From Candidatus Poribacteria bacterium (lineage in GTDB: Bacteria; Poribacteria; WGA-4E; PCPOR2b), in NCBI GenBank assembly GCA_022822005.1, contig JAJECO010000061.1, positions 1 to 64,000 on the forward strand: a stretch of DNA of 64,000 bases. Reading direction: 5' to 3'. Positions 36,693 to 45,578 of the stretch are shown here, piece after piece; within the stretch, counting starts at the first letter, position 1; each line of letters opens with the position of its first letter. Under the pieces are notes generated by a model, which saw only the letters and a program-made list of their open reading frames with translations, did no database searches and had not been told where the DNA came from. A program made the position numbers and the translations under genes.

Positions 36693-38507
36693 GTGGGGTC
36701 ATTTCGTCGAATTTTCTTCATGTTTCACGTTGTCCTCTACCTATTCCTTTCCCTATTCGTGGTCGGCGTTTCCGCGCAACCCCCTCTTACTCCCTTCGAT
36801 AACACCGAAGACCCCTACCTGATTCGTCAGATTACCTTTGAGGGGGTCGAGAATCTCGATCCGAAGCAGCTATCTAAGCTGATCGGCATTGAAGCAGGAC
36901 AACCCTACTTTCCTGCGGAAATAATTCCTGGGCTTGAGCGGGTGTTGGAAAAATATCGTGAGACCGGATTTGCATTTGCATCAATCGAACCCGAAGTCAT
37001 AACCGAGTCTCCCGATCAGGTGCTGATTCGCTTCCACATCCATGAGGGGATACGAATACGGACAGGCGAAATTGTGGTTGAAGGGAACCATCTGCTGTCG
37101 ACAGGAAGTCTCCGGCGCGCTCTTGGTCTGCGGGAAGGGACCTTCTTTAACCAGACTGTTTTTGAGAAGGGCATTGACAAGATTCTCATCCTGTACAGCG
37201 AGCGTGGCTATCCCAAAGCCGAAATTGAGCCGATCGACTTCCATCTGTCAGAGGAACAGGGAAAGGTTGACCTGCGCCTGCGAATTCGGGAAGGGAATCA
37301 GGTTCGGATCGGATCGGTGAAATTAACCGGTCTAAAAAAAACAAAACCCCATGTTGTCCTCCGTGAATTGCCGGTGGAAGCAGGGGATGTTTTTGACCAG
37401 CGCAAAATCGATCAGAGTTTCCACCGTTTGGTGAATCTTGGCTACTTTTACGAGGTCAGTCCCTCCCTGCTTGAAGAAGGACAGACACCAGAGGAGATCA
37501 TCTTTAATGCAAGGGTGACGGAAGCGCGCACTGGTAGGTTCAGTGGTGTCATCGGTTACGCTCCCCCAACCTCAGAGCTTGAGGATGTCCCACAACTCAC
37601 TGGTGTCATTGAGGCAAAAGAGACCAATATTTTAGGGACAGGGCGGAAAGCAAGCTTCCTGTGGAAATCCGGTTTGCTGCGGGCGTTAAGGATAGGCTAC
37701 GCTGAACCGTGGGCGTTTGGAAAGCCTATTGAAATCGGAGTCGAATATTCCCAGCTGAAACAGAGAAACCAATTTACCGATGCTGAGTCAAATGAAAATG
37801 CTGCCTCCTTGACCGCTGCCGCCCGCATCCGACGATTATATGAAGGTTCGCTGGGGTTCTCCTATAAGCGGATTGGTCTTCCCACAGGTGATGCGTCCCT
37901 TCCTACTATCGCCCTGCCCAGCCATTCGGAGATCATGGATGTGCCAAACCCAGAATTACAGGGCGGCGTGAAGTATGGTGTGATATTGGGACTGACCCGT
38001 GATAGCAGAGATTACTTTCTGAATCCAACCCGTGGACGGCTCGACCATGTGGCATTTGAATTTTCGCGTGGGGATTTCAAAATGCGTAAGCTGTGGGTGG
38101 ATCTGCAAGGTTACTTCTTGACATGGCGTCGCCAGGTGATCGCGGTCGGTTTGCACGGCGCGATGGCGTGGGGTGACAACATCCCGCCGACAGAGCTCTT
38201 TTATCTCGGTGGGGCGAATACGTTGCGCGGTTACGACGAAGATTGGTTTTTTGGACCTCGCCGCGTCTATGCCAACCTTGAATACCGATTCTTGGTTGGA
38301 CGCACCTCACAATTTTTCGTGTTCACTGATTTGGGAGCGGTGACCCAAGTCGATCAACCTACCGTCTTCGATCCGCTTCGCGTGGGTTACGGATTCGGTA
38401 TGCGACTTGAATCAAAGGGTGGGCTGCTCCGGATGGATTACGGACTCGCCGAAGGACGTTCTGCTTTGGAGGGTAAAATTCATGTCAATCTCGGAACATC
38501 ATTCTAA
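36693..38507 (+). CDS. BamA/TamA-family outer-membrane assembly protein
   Basis: 604 residues: signal peptide (to about VSA, residue 28), three POTRA domains (roughly 35-110, 111-190, 191-270) and a 16-strand-type Omp85 beta-barrel. The barrel has the LRGYDED lid motif and a C-terminal Phe typical of barrel insertion signals. With three POTRAs and this size it is nearer TamA than BamA. It would insert or translocate proteins at the outer membrane and is direct evidence for a diderm envelope. The start is a GTG at 36693 with GGGAAGG upstream; an ATG at 36720 is the alternative. The next gene overlaps it by 26 bases. Confidence 0.92.
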   Translation: MGSFRRIFFMFHVVLYLFLSLFVVGVSAQPPLTPFDNTEDPYLIRQITFEGVENLDPKQLSKLIGIEAGQPYFPAEIIPGLERVLEKYRETGFAFASIEPEVITESPDQVLIRFHIHEGIRIRTGEIVVEGNHLLSTGSLRRALGLREGTFFNQTVFEKGIDKILILYSERGYPKAEIEPIDFHLSEEQGKVDLRLRIREGNQVRIGSVKLTGLKKTKPHVVLRELPVEAGDVFDQRKIDQSFHRLVNLGYFYEVSPSLLEEGQTPEEIIFNARVTEARTGRFSGVIGYAPPTSELEDVPQLTGVIEAKETNILGTGRKASFLWKSGLLRALRIGYAEPWAFGKPIEIGVEYSQLKQRNQFTDAESNENAASLTAAARIRRLYEGSLGFSYKRIGLPTGDASLPTIALPSHSEIMDVPNPELQGGVKYGVILGLTRDSRDYFLNPTRGRLDHVAFEFSRGDFKMRKLWVDLQGYFLTWRRQVIAVGLHGAMAWGDNIPPTELFYLGGANTLRGYDEDWFFGPRRVYANLEYRFLVGRTSQFFVFTDLGAVTQVDQPTVFDPLRVGYGFGMRLESKGGLLRMDYGLAEGRSALEGKIHVNLGTSF

Positions 38508-39492
38508 CGGATCCAGCCAGCAGTTCAATCTCGATCAGATTCGACGGATCCTGATTCTCCGTATGGGACCGGTCGGTGAGACGATCCTGACCACGCCAGT
38601 CATTCGGGCATTGCGGGGACGTTTTCCGGACGCATACATCGCCTACATGGTTAATCCGGGACGCGAAGACCTTGTCTCCGAAAACCCGAATCTTAACGAG
38701 GTCATCACTTATAGGGTGTCGATTCCAAGCCTGATCTATGAAATGGTGAAAAGGTCATTCGACATGGTGGTGGTCCTCCAACCGACGTTTCGCCTTGTCG
38801 TGCACACATTTCTTGCGCGCATCCCATTTCGGATCGGTTTTGAGACCAACTCCGGGAAGGGATGCTTACTGCACGCTGCTGTTCCCAATAATATTAACCA
38901 GCATGAAACCGATAGATACCTCGACGTTGTACGCAGTATTGGAGTTGAGCCAGATAGTCACGAGCCAGAGATGTATGTACATGCAGCAGCACAGACATGG
39001 GCGAACGATTTCCTCACAGCGGAGAACGTTACGCTGGATCGACTCGTAGTCGGATTGAATCCTGGATCGGCATCTCCTTCTCGTCGCTGGTCGAGAGACG
39101 GATTTGCGGAACTGGGAGACCGGCTCCATCAGCAGCACAATGCCCAAATTCTTATCACCGCAGGTGAAGCGGAAGGAAGATTGCCTCACGATATCGCACG
39201 TCGGATGTCCTGCTCGCCCATTATTGTCACAGGGATAACACCGATGCAACTCGGGGCGATAATCCAAAAATGTCACCTCTATATCAGTAACGATACAGGT
39301 CCAATGCACATAAGCACCGCGGTCAAAACCCCAACGATCGGGTTATTTGGTGCCTCGAACCCGCACCAGTGGGGCCCAAATTGGCAGCCGCACACAATAA
39401 TCGCTCAAGATAGCATGGAGGAGATTGTCGTCGAGGATATTTTAGAAGCGACGGATCTGTCGTTATCCCGACTCGGTTTCGAGGCACAGTAA
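38482..39492 (+). CDS. glycosyltransferase family 9 (heptosyltransferase-like)
   Basis: 336 residues, GT-B fold. The N-terminal domain opens RRILILRMGPVGETI. The C-terminal domain has the nucleotide-sugar site SNDTGPMHIS and GLFGASNPHQWGP, as in WaaC/WaaF/WaaQ enzymes that add heptose to lipopolysaccharide core. The acceptor and sugar are not known here. The frame stays open upstream inside the barrel gene, but GGAGGG lies 8 bases before the ATG at 38482. The real start therefore overlaps the end of the upstream gene by 26 bases, implying translational coupling of envelope-assembly genes. Confidence 0.92.
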   Translation: MSISEHHSNGSSQQFNLDQIRRILILRMGPVGETILTTPVIRALRGRFPDAYIAYMVNPGREDLVSENPNLNEVITYRVSIPSLIYEMVKRSFDMVVVLQPTFRLVVHTFLARIPFRIGFETNSGKGCLLHAAVPNNINQHETDRYLDVVRSIGVEPDSHEPEMYVHAAAQTWANDFLTAENVTLDRLVVGLNPGSASPSRRWSRDGFAELGDRLHQQHNAQILITAGEAEGRLPHDIARRMSCSPIIVTGITPMQLGAIIQKCHLYISNDTGPMHISTAVKTPTIGLFGASNPHQWGPNWQPHTIIAQDSMEEIVVEDILEATDLSLSRLGFEAQ

Positions 39493-39511
39493 GAACAGGA
39501 AGTCAGAGGCA

Positions 39512-40363
39512 ATGGAACTCAAGGGTTCAAGACGTGATGGGGTATCTTCTGCAGTTCAAGTTTCATGCCACTCTCTCATTGGACTGTTCCTAGCTATATC
39601 CCCTGCCTTTCCCGTAGCGTTCCCTTTCGAGGAGGCGCGTCCACTCTATGTGGGAGCGAGAGCCTTGGGGATGGGCAATGCGTTTACTGCCGTCGCAGAC
39701 GATGCCACGGCGGGGTTCTGGAACCCAGCGGGATTGATTCAATGGCAGGGTGTAAAACTCTTTGGAGTTAATAAGTTCTACGATCGCTCAGACTACGGTT
39801 TCGATCCAAAAGGGATTGGGTATGCCTATCGTGGGTATGGCTTTGCTTGGGGAAACAAGATCGCGCTCGGTGTTGAATCCGGGACACCAGATTTCAACTA
39901 CTACTCATTCGCTCGGAAGATCCATTCGCATATCGCAATTGGTGGAAGCCTGAAATTTAAACGGAAACATCCCAGCGACTATTATCAATTTTTCGGTCAT
40001 TCCCCGTCTTACGATCTTGCCCTACTTGTCAAACCGCGTTCTGAACTCAAATTCGGACTGCTCGCAGGAAATCTGCCGAGCGAACGAGGGATCAACTGGC
40101 TAACACTCGGGGCTGCTTATCAATGGGAAAACCTGTTATTCGCAATCGATCTCATGGTGCCACGAGGGGCCCTCAACGAAACAGGGCTTTACTACGGTAT
40201 CGAATGGAAAGCGCACCGCTTCATCCGTGTACGGGGTGGGCGGTCAGATCAGTCGTGGACGCTAGGATTGGGGTTCGATCGGCGTTGGATACGGATCGAC
40301 TATGCCCGAATCCATGAACCCGATTTCGCGTCGGATTTTATCTCGGGGGAATTACGATTTTGA
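39512..40363 (+). CDS. PorV/UPF0164-like outer-membrane beta-barrel protein
   Basis: 283 residues. After a signal-like hydrophobic stretch (about 20-38) comes the motif GARALGMGNAFTAVADDATAG, then FWNPAGL. This is the hallmark of the FadL/PorV/UPF0164 barrel group. The remainder is rich in amphipathic strands with aromatic belts, and the chain ends in LRF, an outer-membrane sorting ending. Such proteins act as pores or as shuttle proteins of surface secretion systems. No substrate can be named. It lies 19 bases after the GT9 gene in the same run. Confidence 0.75.
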   Translation: MELKGSRRDGVSSAVQVSCHSLIGLFLAISPAFPVAFPFEEARPLYVGARALGMGNAFTAVADDATAGFWNPAGLIQWQGVKLFGVNKFYDRSDYGFDPKGIGYAYRGYGFAWGNKIALGVESGTPDFNYYSFARKIHSHIAIGGSLKFKRKHPSDYYQFFGHSPSYDLALLVKPRSELKFGLLAGNLPSERGINWLTLGAAYQWENLLFAIDLMVPRGALNETGLYYGIEWKAHRFIRVRGGRSDQSWTLGLGFDRRWIRIDYARIHEPDFASDFISGELRF

Positions 40364-40388
40364 AGGGAGATGTACCAAGGAGTGTATA

Positions 40389-41519
40389 ATGAGAAAATTA
40401 AAAATCGCTGTAGTCGGTACAGGAGGACGAGCAAGAGCACACCTGAACACCATTCCCAAACTCAAGTCGATTTATCAGCTGGTTGGTGTCTGCGATATTG
40501 ACAGAGAACGAGCCGCAGAAACCGCTCAACAGTTGTCAATTTCTGGCTATACGGACATTGAGACGCTGGTTGAGGAGGAGTCTCCGGACGTAATCCTCAT
40601 CACGGTGCCCCCGGATGGACACCACGTTGTCACTGAGATTGCAGCGTCGCGCGGCGTCCATGTCATCACCGAGACACCGATTTCGACAACCCTTCCCTGT
40701 GCGGATCGGATGATCGATGCTGCGGCGCGATACGGGGTGAACTTGGAGGTCGCGGAAAATGTCTGGCGTTGGCCCCATGAACGGCTCAAACGGAAGATTG
40801 TGGATGCCGGACTGATTGGCGAGATTACCCACGCGCATCTCTGGTACACCTCCGGATCGTATCACGGCATAAATGCGATCCGAACGCTTGTGGGTAGTGA
40901 AGCCGTACGAGTCGTTGGGCACGCCAAGCAGATCGGCGGTACGTCGTGGGAGGTCGGCGTGGTCGAATTTGAGAACGGCGTTTCTCTCGTCTATGAGCTG
41001 CCCACTCGACGACGCGGTAACTATTGGGAGATTGATGGAACAGAGGGGGCGATCGTCGGCAATGAATTGGTGCTCTACCAAAAAGGCGGAGCAGAGAGCT
41101 ATCCAATCCACACCGTTACGACGGAGATAGATGGTGTGGCTGTTGTCGATCACGCTCGCGTAGACACCGATCCACCCGTAATCTGGGAAAATCCGCTAAA
41201 AGCCTTTGGGCTTGCGGACTCAGATGATGTCGCAAGAGGTGCAGAGTTACACAGTATCTACCGAGCAATCGTTGAGGGGGTTGAGCCGGAATACGGTGCC
41301 GTCAACGGACGGACAGACCAAGAGATCCTGATCGCAATTCGCGAGTCTGCGCGGAGCGGTGGGAAACCCATTGATCTACCGTTGACTGAAATCACCGGAC
41401 ACGAAGAGGATCTGCACCGGGAATACCGCGAAAGGTACGGTGTCCATCCGTTTGATGTTATTGAGAAACAGAAGAACATCATGTTTCCACAACGTGGCGT
41501 TGTGTGGGCGGCAAGATGA
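40389..41519 (+). CDS. Gfo/Idh/MocA family protein lacking the catalytic lysine
   Basis: 376 residues. The NAD(P) loop VGTGGRARAH (9-18) is intact, and the two-domain Gfo/Idh/MocA layout is clear. The normally invariant EKP motif reads Glu95-Thr96-Pro97, so the catalytic Lys is missing. It may bind a sugar nucleotide without oxidising it, or use another acid/base. The frame is open upstream to 40302, but AAGGAG lies 7 bases before the ATG at 40389, matching family starts. A sialidase gene follows 18 bases later; shared work on a glycan sugar is inferred. Confidence 0.88.
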   Translation: MRKLKIAVVGTGGRARAHLNTIPKLKSIYQLVGVCDIDRERAAETAQQLSISGYTDIETLVEEESPDVILITVPPDGHHVVTEIAASRGVHVITETPISTTLPCADRMIDAAARYGVNLEVAENVWRWPHERLKRKIVDAGLIGEITHAHLWYTSGSYHGINAIRTLVGSEAVRVVGHAKQIGGTSWEVGVVEFENGVSLVYELPTRRRGNYWEIDGTEGAIVGNELVLYQKGGAESYPIHTVTTEIDGVAVVDHARVDTDPPVIWENPLKAFGLADSDDVARGAELHSIYRAIVEGVEPEYGAVNGRTDQEILIAIRESARSGGKPIDLPLTEITGHEEDLHREYRERYGVHPFDVIEKQKNIMFPQRGVVWAAR

Positions 41520-41537
41520 TAATAGGAGGGGATAGAC

Positions 41538-42671
41538 ATGAGTTGGCAAGTTGTCCACCGCATGACCATATATCACGAACCGGGTATGTACGCGCTGAGT
41601 CCCACCGTAACGCGCACCCCCGGTGGTAGCTTGTTGGTAACCTTTCAGAGAGCAACGCATCTGGGATATTCCCATCATGAACATCCACTGTTCAATGTGC
41701 AAGCTTGTCGATCTGAGGATGAAGGGAGTACTTGGGCGGGTCCGCACCTTGTCGCTGTCGATCCCCGTGGCGGGGTCATGGACCGCGGTGTGCACACGCT
41801 TCCGGACGGGAGTATCTTCTTGCACTCCTCCTGTACCGAATTGGTTCCTGCCGAGGATGCGGTAGAACATGGCGGAAGTTGGGTAGTAAAGCATGGTAAG
41901 CCGTTCTGGGTACGGTCACGTGACGATGGACACACCTGGAGTGCCCCTAAACGCTTTCCGCCTCTACCCGATGCTGTCTGGGGTCACCCCGCACAGCACT
42001 CAGGAGTCAGTCGGAGCGGCTTGTTGGTAATGCCGGATGGACGGTTACTCATGCCGAGCAAGGCGACCGATCTTACCACCGGCGAGTTTCGTTACTTCGG
42101 CATGATGCGCGTATCGAAGGACATGGGGGAGACGTGGGAATATGGCGGAAGGATCACGGAAGATCCCGTTGCCCATTTCAGCGAACCGACAATCCACCGG
42201 ACACCGAGTGGTCGCATCTTAGTGCTCTTTCGTTGTCATCCGGGACGATTGGGACCTGACATCGTTCGGGATCAGGGGTTTGAAGGCCCCTTCATCGACG
42301 ATCCGGCGTTCGTTGGTCGTCTCCTTGTGTTAGTCTATTCTGATGACGACGGAGAAACATGGTCTCCGTGGCGTCCGACTATGGTTCACGGCAGTCCGGG
42401 ACACATGCTCGGGTTGAGGGATGGACGCATTTTCCTTACGGTAGGCACTCGGTGGGAGGGGCAGCGCGGCTGCGTTGGCAGGGTGTTAGACCCTGAAGGG
42501 AACAATTTAGATACTGCGCCTGAATTTGTGATAGAGCGCAATGCCTTGAGCGCGGACTGCGGCTATCCTTGGTCGGTGGAACTCAACGATGGACGGGTTT
42601 TGGTTGTCTACTGGCACCATTATCCCGACAACCACCGGGGCATTGAAGGAGCGATCTTGGAGGAAGTTTAG
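41538..42671 (+). CDS. BNR-repeat sialidase-like protein
   Basis: 377 residues forming a six-bladed beta-propeller of the sialidase/neuraminidase superfamily. Four Asp-box (BNR) motifs are visible: SEDEGSTW, SRDDGHTW, SKDMGETW and SDDDGETW. No signal peptide is seen, so it would act on intracellular or imported sugars, or is not a true sialidase. The full set of catalytic residues (Arg triad, Tyr/Glu pair) cannot be assigned by eye. AGGAGGGG precedes the ATG. It ends the plus-strand series and faces a second sialidase-like gene on the other strand. Confidence 0.85.
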   Translation: MSWQVVHRMTIYHEPGMYALSPTVTRTPGGSLLVTFQRATHLGYSHHEHPLFNVQACRSEDEGSTWAGPHLVAVDPRGGVMDRGVHTLPDGSIFLHSSCTELVPAEDAVEHGGSWVVKHGKPFWVRSRDDGHTWSAPKRFPPLPDAVWGHPAQHSGVSRSGLLVMPDGRLLMPSKATDLTTGEFRYFGMMRVSKDMGETWEYGGRITEDPVAHFSEPTIHRTPSGRILVLFRCHPGRLGPDIVRDQGFEGPFIDDPAFVGRLLVLVYSDDDGETWSPWRPTMVHGSPGHMLGLRDGRIFLTVGTRWEGQRGCVGRVLDPEGNNLDTAPEFVIERNALSADCGYPWSVELNDGRVLVVYWHHYPDNHRGIEGAILEEV

Positions 42672-42764
42672 CCAATCGAGAGACAGTCAATCACCGCTCC
42701 CAGTGGATTGACAAATCCACTGCACAAGATACTTCACGCATTACCCTACAGTGTTACTGTTTAT

Positions 42765-42802
42765 GGCTTGGATATGTCTATCCAAGCCCAGCGGGTTTGG
42801 CA
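42765..42802. terminator. hairpins between convergent sialidase genes
   Basis: GGCTTGGATA (42765-42774) pairs perfectly with TATCCAAGCC (42779-42788) around a 4-base loop. An alternative stem (CCAAGCCC with GGGTTTGG, one wobble) overlaps its right arm, so the two are mutually exclusive. There is no immediate T-run; GGGTTTTTG comes about 30 bases later. Bidirectional termination is likely but not certain. Confidence 0.4.
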
Positions 42803-42831
42803 ACTAGCAACTTGGGTTTTTGCTGTTTGGT

Positions 42832-43896
42832 TCACCAGTCAACTCGCAGTTTAGTCCAGCGAATACCGAAGGGGCCATCTTCCTGACACCAATGGGTTGC
42901 CAGATACGTCCCATCATGCAACCGAATCGCTGTCGGGAAACCGAACATGAAGCTATACAACTCCTCCACGCCGGAGTCTATATCCTCGGGTCGCTGTCGG
43001 CTTGTTCCTGCGTCGTACAATATGTCCTCGTAGTGAAGCGTCCACGTTTCTTCTGTGAACGTCACCAGACATATCACGATAGCCTGTTCTCCGTAGCGTC
43101 GATTATAGAGCACCAGCAGCCTGTCGTCGCCAAGTGGGATGGGAGTCATCGTCTGTCCTTGGATGCCTGTCGAATGAGGTGATCCCCAAGTTGCTCCGCC
43201 GTCGTGCGAGAGCGCGAAGCTATCCGGCTGATCAACAACATCGCCTAACGTCACAGTCCAGCAAACGCCCATAACACAGTCCGGGGAGATCTCTGTGAAC
43301 TTCTGTTCAAAATAACCGTGCTTCCCCTTCGGGTCTTGGAACGCAATGGTGTGTTGATGCCAGGTTTGTCCAGCATCGTCGGAGATCGCCAATAACACCT
43401 GCTCTCCTAAACGATCTTGAGATGGAAGTGTCGCCGCCGGTGCTAGGAGTCTGCCAGAAGCGAGTGGCAGTACCCCATGGGAGATTTCCAGAGGACAGTC
43501 CGCCAGCATCGGCACCACTTGGGGAGCCGACCATGTATGTCCGCCGTCGGTGGAGCAGCAGAGCACCGGTTCATTGCGTCCCTCTCCAAATTTTTCCTCC
43601 GGTTGCCGATAGCTACGCGACCCGTAGGCAAAAACGGTGTGACCATCGACGGATCGTGAAAGCTTGAGCGCGCTCGTAGTATGGGGATTTTTCGTGAGTG
43701 GCGAAATGGTGCCTTCCAGCGTCCAAGTTGCGCCGCCATCGGTAGATCGAGCCCAATCTGTGCCGCCGTGGACATTTGGTCCGCCGCCAACATTAAACGA
43801 ACAGAGAATGTCGCCGTTAGGCAGTTGTACCGCTTGAGGAAACGCCGAATCGCGTCTATCTATCCAGCCTGTGTCCAGTATTTCAATCGAGGGCAT
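42832..43896 (-). CDS. BNR-repeat sialidase-like protein (second)
   Basis: 354 residues, again a propeller of the sialidase superfamily, with Asp boxes STDGGATW, STDGGHTW, SDDAGQTW and SHDGGATW. It opens directly with IEILDTGWIDRRDSAFPQAV and has no signal peptide. AAGGAG precedes the ATG. It is convergent with, and clearly distinct in sequence from, the sialidase-like protein at 41538. They are distant members of one superfamily, not a recent duplication. Substrate unknown. Confidence 0.85.
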   Translation of the reverse strand: MPSIEILDTGWIDRRDSAFPQAVQLPNGDILCSFNVGGGPNVHGGTDWARSTDGGATWTLEGTISPLTKNPHTTSALKLSRSVDGHTVFAYGSRSYRQPEEKFGEGRNEPVLCCSTDGGHTWSAPQVVPMLADCPLEISHGVLPLASGRLLAPAATLPSQDRLGEQVLLAISDDAGQTWHQHTIAFQDPKGKHGYFEQKFTEISPDCVMGVCWTVTLGDVVDQPDSFALSHDGGATWGSPHSTGIQGQTMTPIPLGDDRLLVLYNRRYGEQAIVICLVTFTEETWTLHYEDILYDAGTSRQRPEDIDSGVEELYSFMFGFPTAIRLHDGTYLATHWCQEDGPFGIRWTKLRVDW

Positions 43897-43993
43897 GGTC
43901 TGCTCCTTTGTCGATCCAGTAATTCATGGGTGATATGTGTGAGGTCGCGACAGAAAACCGGCGATTTCTATTGAGTACCGAGGGGGTTTGGAG

Positions 43994-44998
43994 TTATACT
44001 TGCCACACCTGCTCGAATAGACGGAGCCAGTTGCTCCCCAAGATTTTCGTCATGTCTGCCTTGCTGTATCCACGTTTTAATAATTCGCTCGCGAGATTCG
44101 GCAACTTGTCTGGTGTCTCCATACCTTGAGGGTGAATTAGCGGATCCGGATAGACGATTGGACGTTCTTGATATTTTGTTCCCTGTTGTGAAAAGATCCA
44201 ATCGAAAAAAGCCTTGGACTGATCTTGGGTGTAGTCCGTGCCGATTCCGACATGGTCAATTCCCACACGCTGCACAAGGTCGTCAATGGCGTCTACATAA
44301 TCCGAGAGGGTTGCATCAAATGTGTTTTCAAAGAAAGCCGGGAACGCGTTCGCGCCGATGACGCCCCCTTTTGCCACAAGCCGTGAGAGTGCTTCATCGG
44401 TTTTATTCCGCACATGGTTGACGAAGGCACGCGCATTGGCGTGGGTAATCGCTACCGGCTTTTCCGAGAGTTCAATTGCTTCAAGCGTTGTGTGGTCCCC
44501 AACGTGGGACAGGTCGACCAAGATACCCAAACGGTTCATCTCCTTGATGACATCTACGCCGAAATTAGTCAGTCCTTCGTCCCTGCGCTCATAGCATCCA
44601 TTACCGATTAAGTTCCGCTCATTATAGGTAATCTGAATAATACGCACCCCCAAAGCATGGAAAAGCTCAAGGCGAGAAAGGTGGTTCTCAATCGGGGAGG
44701 CGTTCTGCCAACCCAATATGATACCCACCTTCCCCTCCTGTTTGGCTTGGAGGATATCACCCGTCGTTTTAACCGGAATCAAGATATCACCGTATTCTCT
44801 GAATCGATGCAACCATGCTGCTATGTTATCCATTGCTTGCGGGTAGTTTTCCCACACGGCACTCGTTGCATTGATAGCCGTAATTCCGCCGGCGTGTAAA
44901 CTCTGATGCGCGGCAGGACTGTTCCAGTTGCTGACATTCAGCGCGTCTATCACCACCGCTTCGTGATAAATCTGCTTTGCGGTATCTTCTCCTGACAT
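43994..44998 (-). CDS. M19 family membrane dipeptidase (renal dipeptidase) homologue
   Basis: 334 residues, TIM-barrel zinc dipeptidase. The family elements are VIDALNVSN at the start, LGVRIIQITYNERNLIGNG, LVDLSHVG and ITHANARAF with metal-ligand histidines, and DHVGIGTDY near the end. Substrates of the family are dipeptides, including D-amino-acid dipeptides. The usual N-terminal HxD ligand pair reads as Asp-x-Leu-Asn here, so the first zinc site may be changed. The frame is open to a TTG at 45010. GGAGG sits just before the ATG at 44998. Confidence 0.85.
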   Translation of the reverse strand: MSGEDTAKQIYHEAVVIDALNVSNWNSPAAHQSLHAGGITAINATSAVWENYPQAMDNIAAWLHRFREYGDILIPVKTTGDILQAKQEGKVGIILGWQNASPIENHLSRLELFHALGVRIIQITYNERNLIGNGCYERRDEGLTNFGVDVIKEMNRLGILVDLSHVGDHTTLEAIELSEKPVAITHANARAFVNHVRNKTDEALSRLVAKGGVIGANAFPAFFENTFDATLSDYVDAIDDLVQRVGIDHVGIGTDYTQDQSKAFFDWIFSQQGTKYQERPIVYPDPLIHPQGMETPDKLPNLASELLKRGYSKADMTKILGSNWLRLFEQVWQV

Positions 44999-45211
44999 CT
45001 TTTCCTCCAATTCCGTTTGTGATGGTTGGAGTCATTGAAGTTCCCTCTATCATCTATTCTGCCATCATACCATCCGAAAGTCAAGAAATAGCCTAAATCG
45101 GATTGAACCCAAGTAGAGAAACAGCGTCCAAGACAATAGCCAACGCTGAAGGACTCTACGCATTTTACTTTTTCGGTAGCGTCGATTTTAACTTGAGATA
45201 GGAGGAATCCT

Positions 45212-45574
45212 ATGGGTGCCAATGCCATGCAACTCTTGGACAAATGCATCGAGTGGTTAGGGCAAGGTACATTAACCGAATCCCATCTACGCGATTTGCG
45301 TTCTGCGATAGCGAAAAGTAGAGACAAACATCAGCATTTACTCTATTTACAAACCGCAACTACCGCAGTAACTTCTGAGGTAATTGGGATGTTAATGATC
45401 AAGGATGGGGCGGTTTCCGATGGGCCATTTGATTATGCAGACTGGCCCTACAAGACCGTTTTGGAGGCTATAAACGATGGTTGGCGAGTGATCCGTTTTC
45501 CGGTTCAGTTGCCGGTCGGTCACACCCAAGACACACATATCACCTGCGAATTCATACTCGAAAAATGGGAGTAA
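45212..45574 (+). CDS. hypothetical protein coupled to a PhyH gene
   Basis: 120 residues, unrecognised. The N-terminal half is helical and basic. The C-terminal half is mixed and aromatic, with the phrase AINDGWRVIRFPVQLP, and the chain ends in EKWE. No signal peptide or membrane helix is present. The gene is real by its AGGAGG site 7 bases before the ATG and by its packing: the next ATG is 5 bases after its stop, and the ribosome site for that gene must lie inside this one. Joint function with the PhyH protein is inferred. Confidence 0.7.
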   Translation: MGANAMQLLDKCIEWLGQGTLTESHLRDLRSAIAKSRDKHQHLLYLQTATTAVTSEVIGMLMIKDGAVSDGPFDYADWPYKTVLEAINDGWRVIRFPVQLPVGHTQDTHITCEFILEKWE

Positions 45575-45578
45575 AAAA

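Noticed and set aside
36693-38507. TPS partner (ShlB-type) secretion barrel
   Set aside because: Three POTRA domains instead of two, and no exported substrate gene with a TPS domain next to it.
41538-43896. Inverted duplication of one sialidase gene
   Set aside because: Outside the Asp boxes the two proteins are dissimilar and their lengths differ; they are only superfamily relatives.
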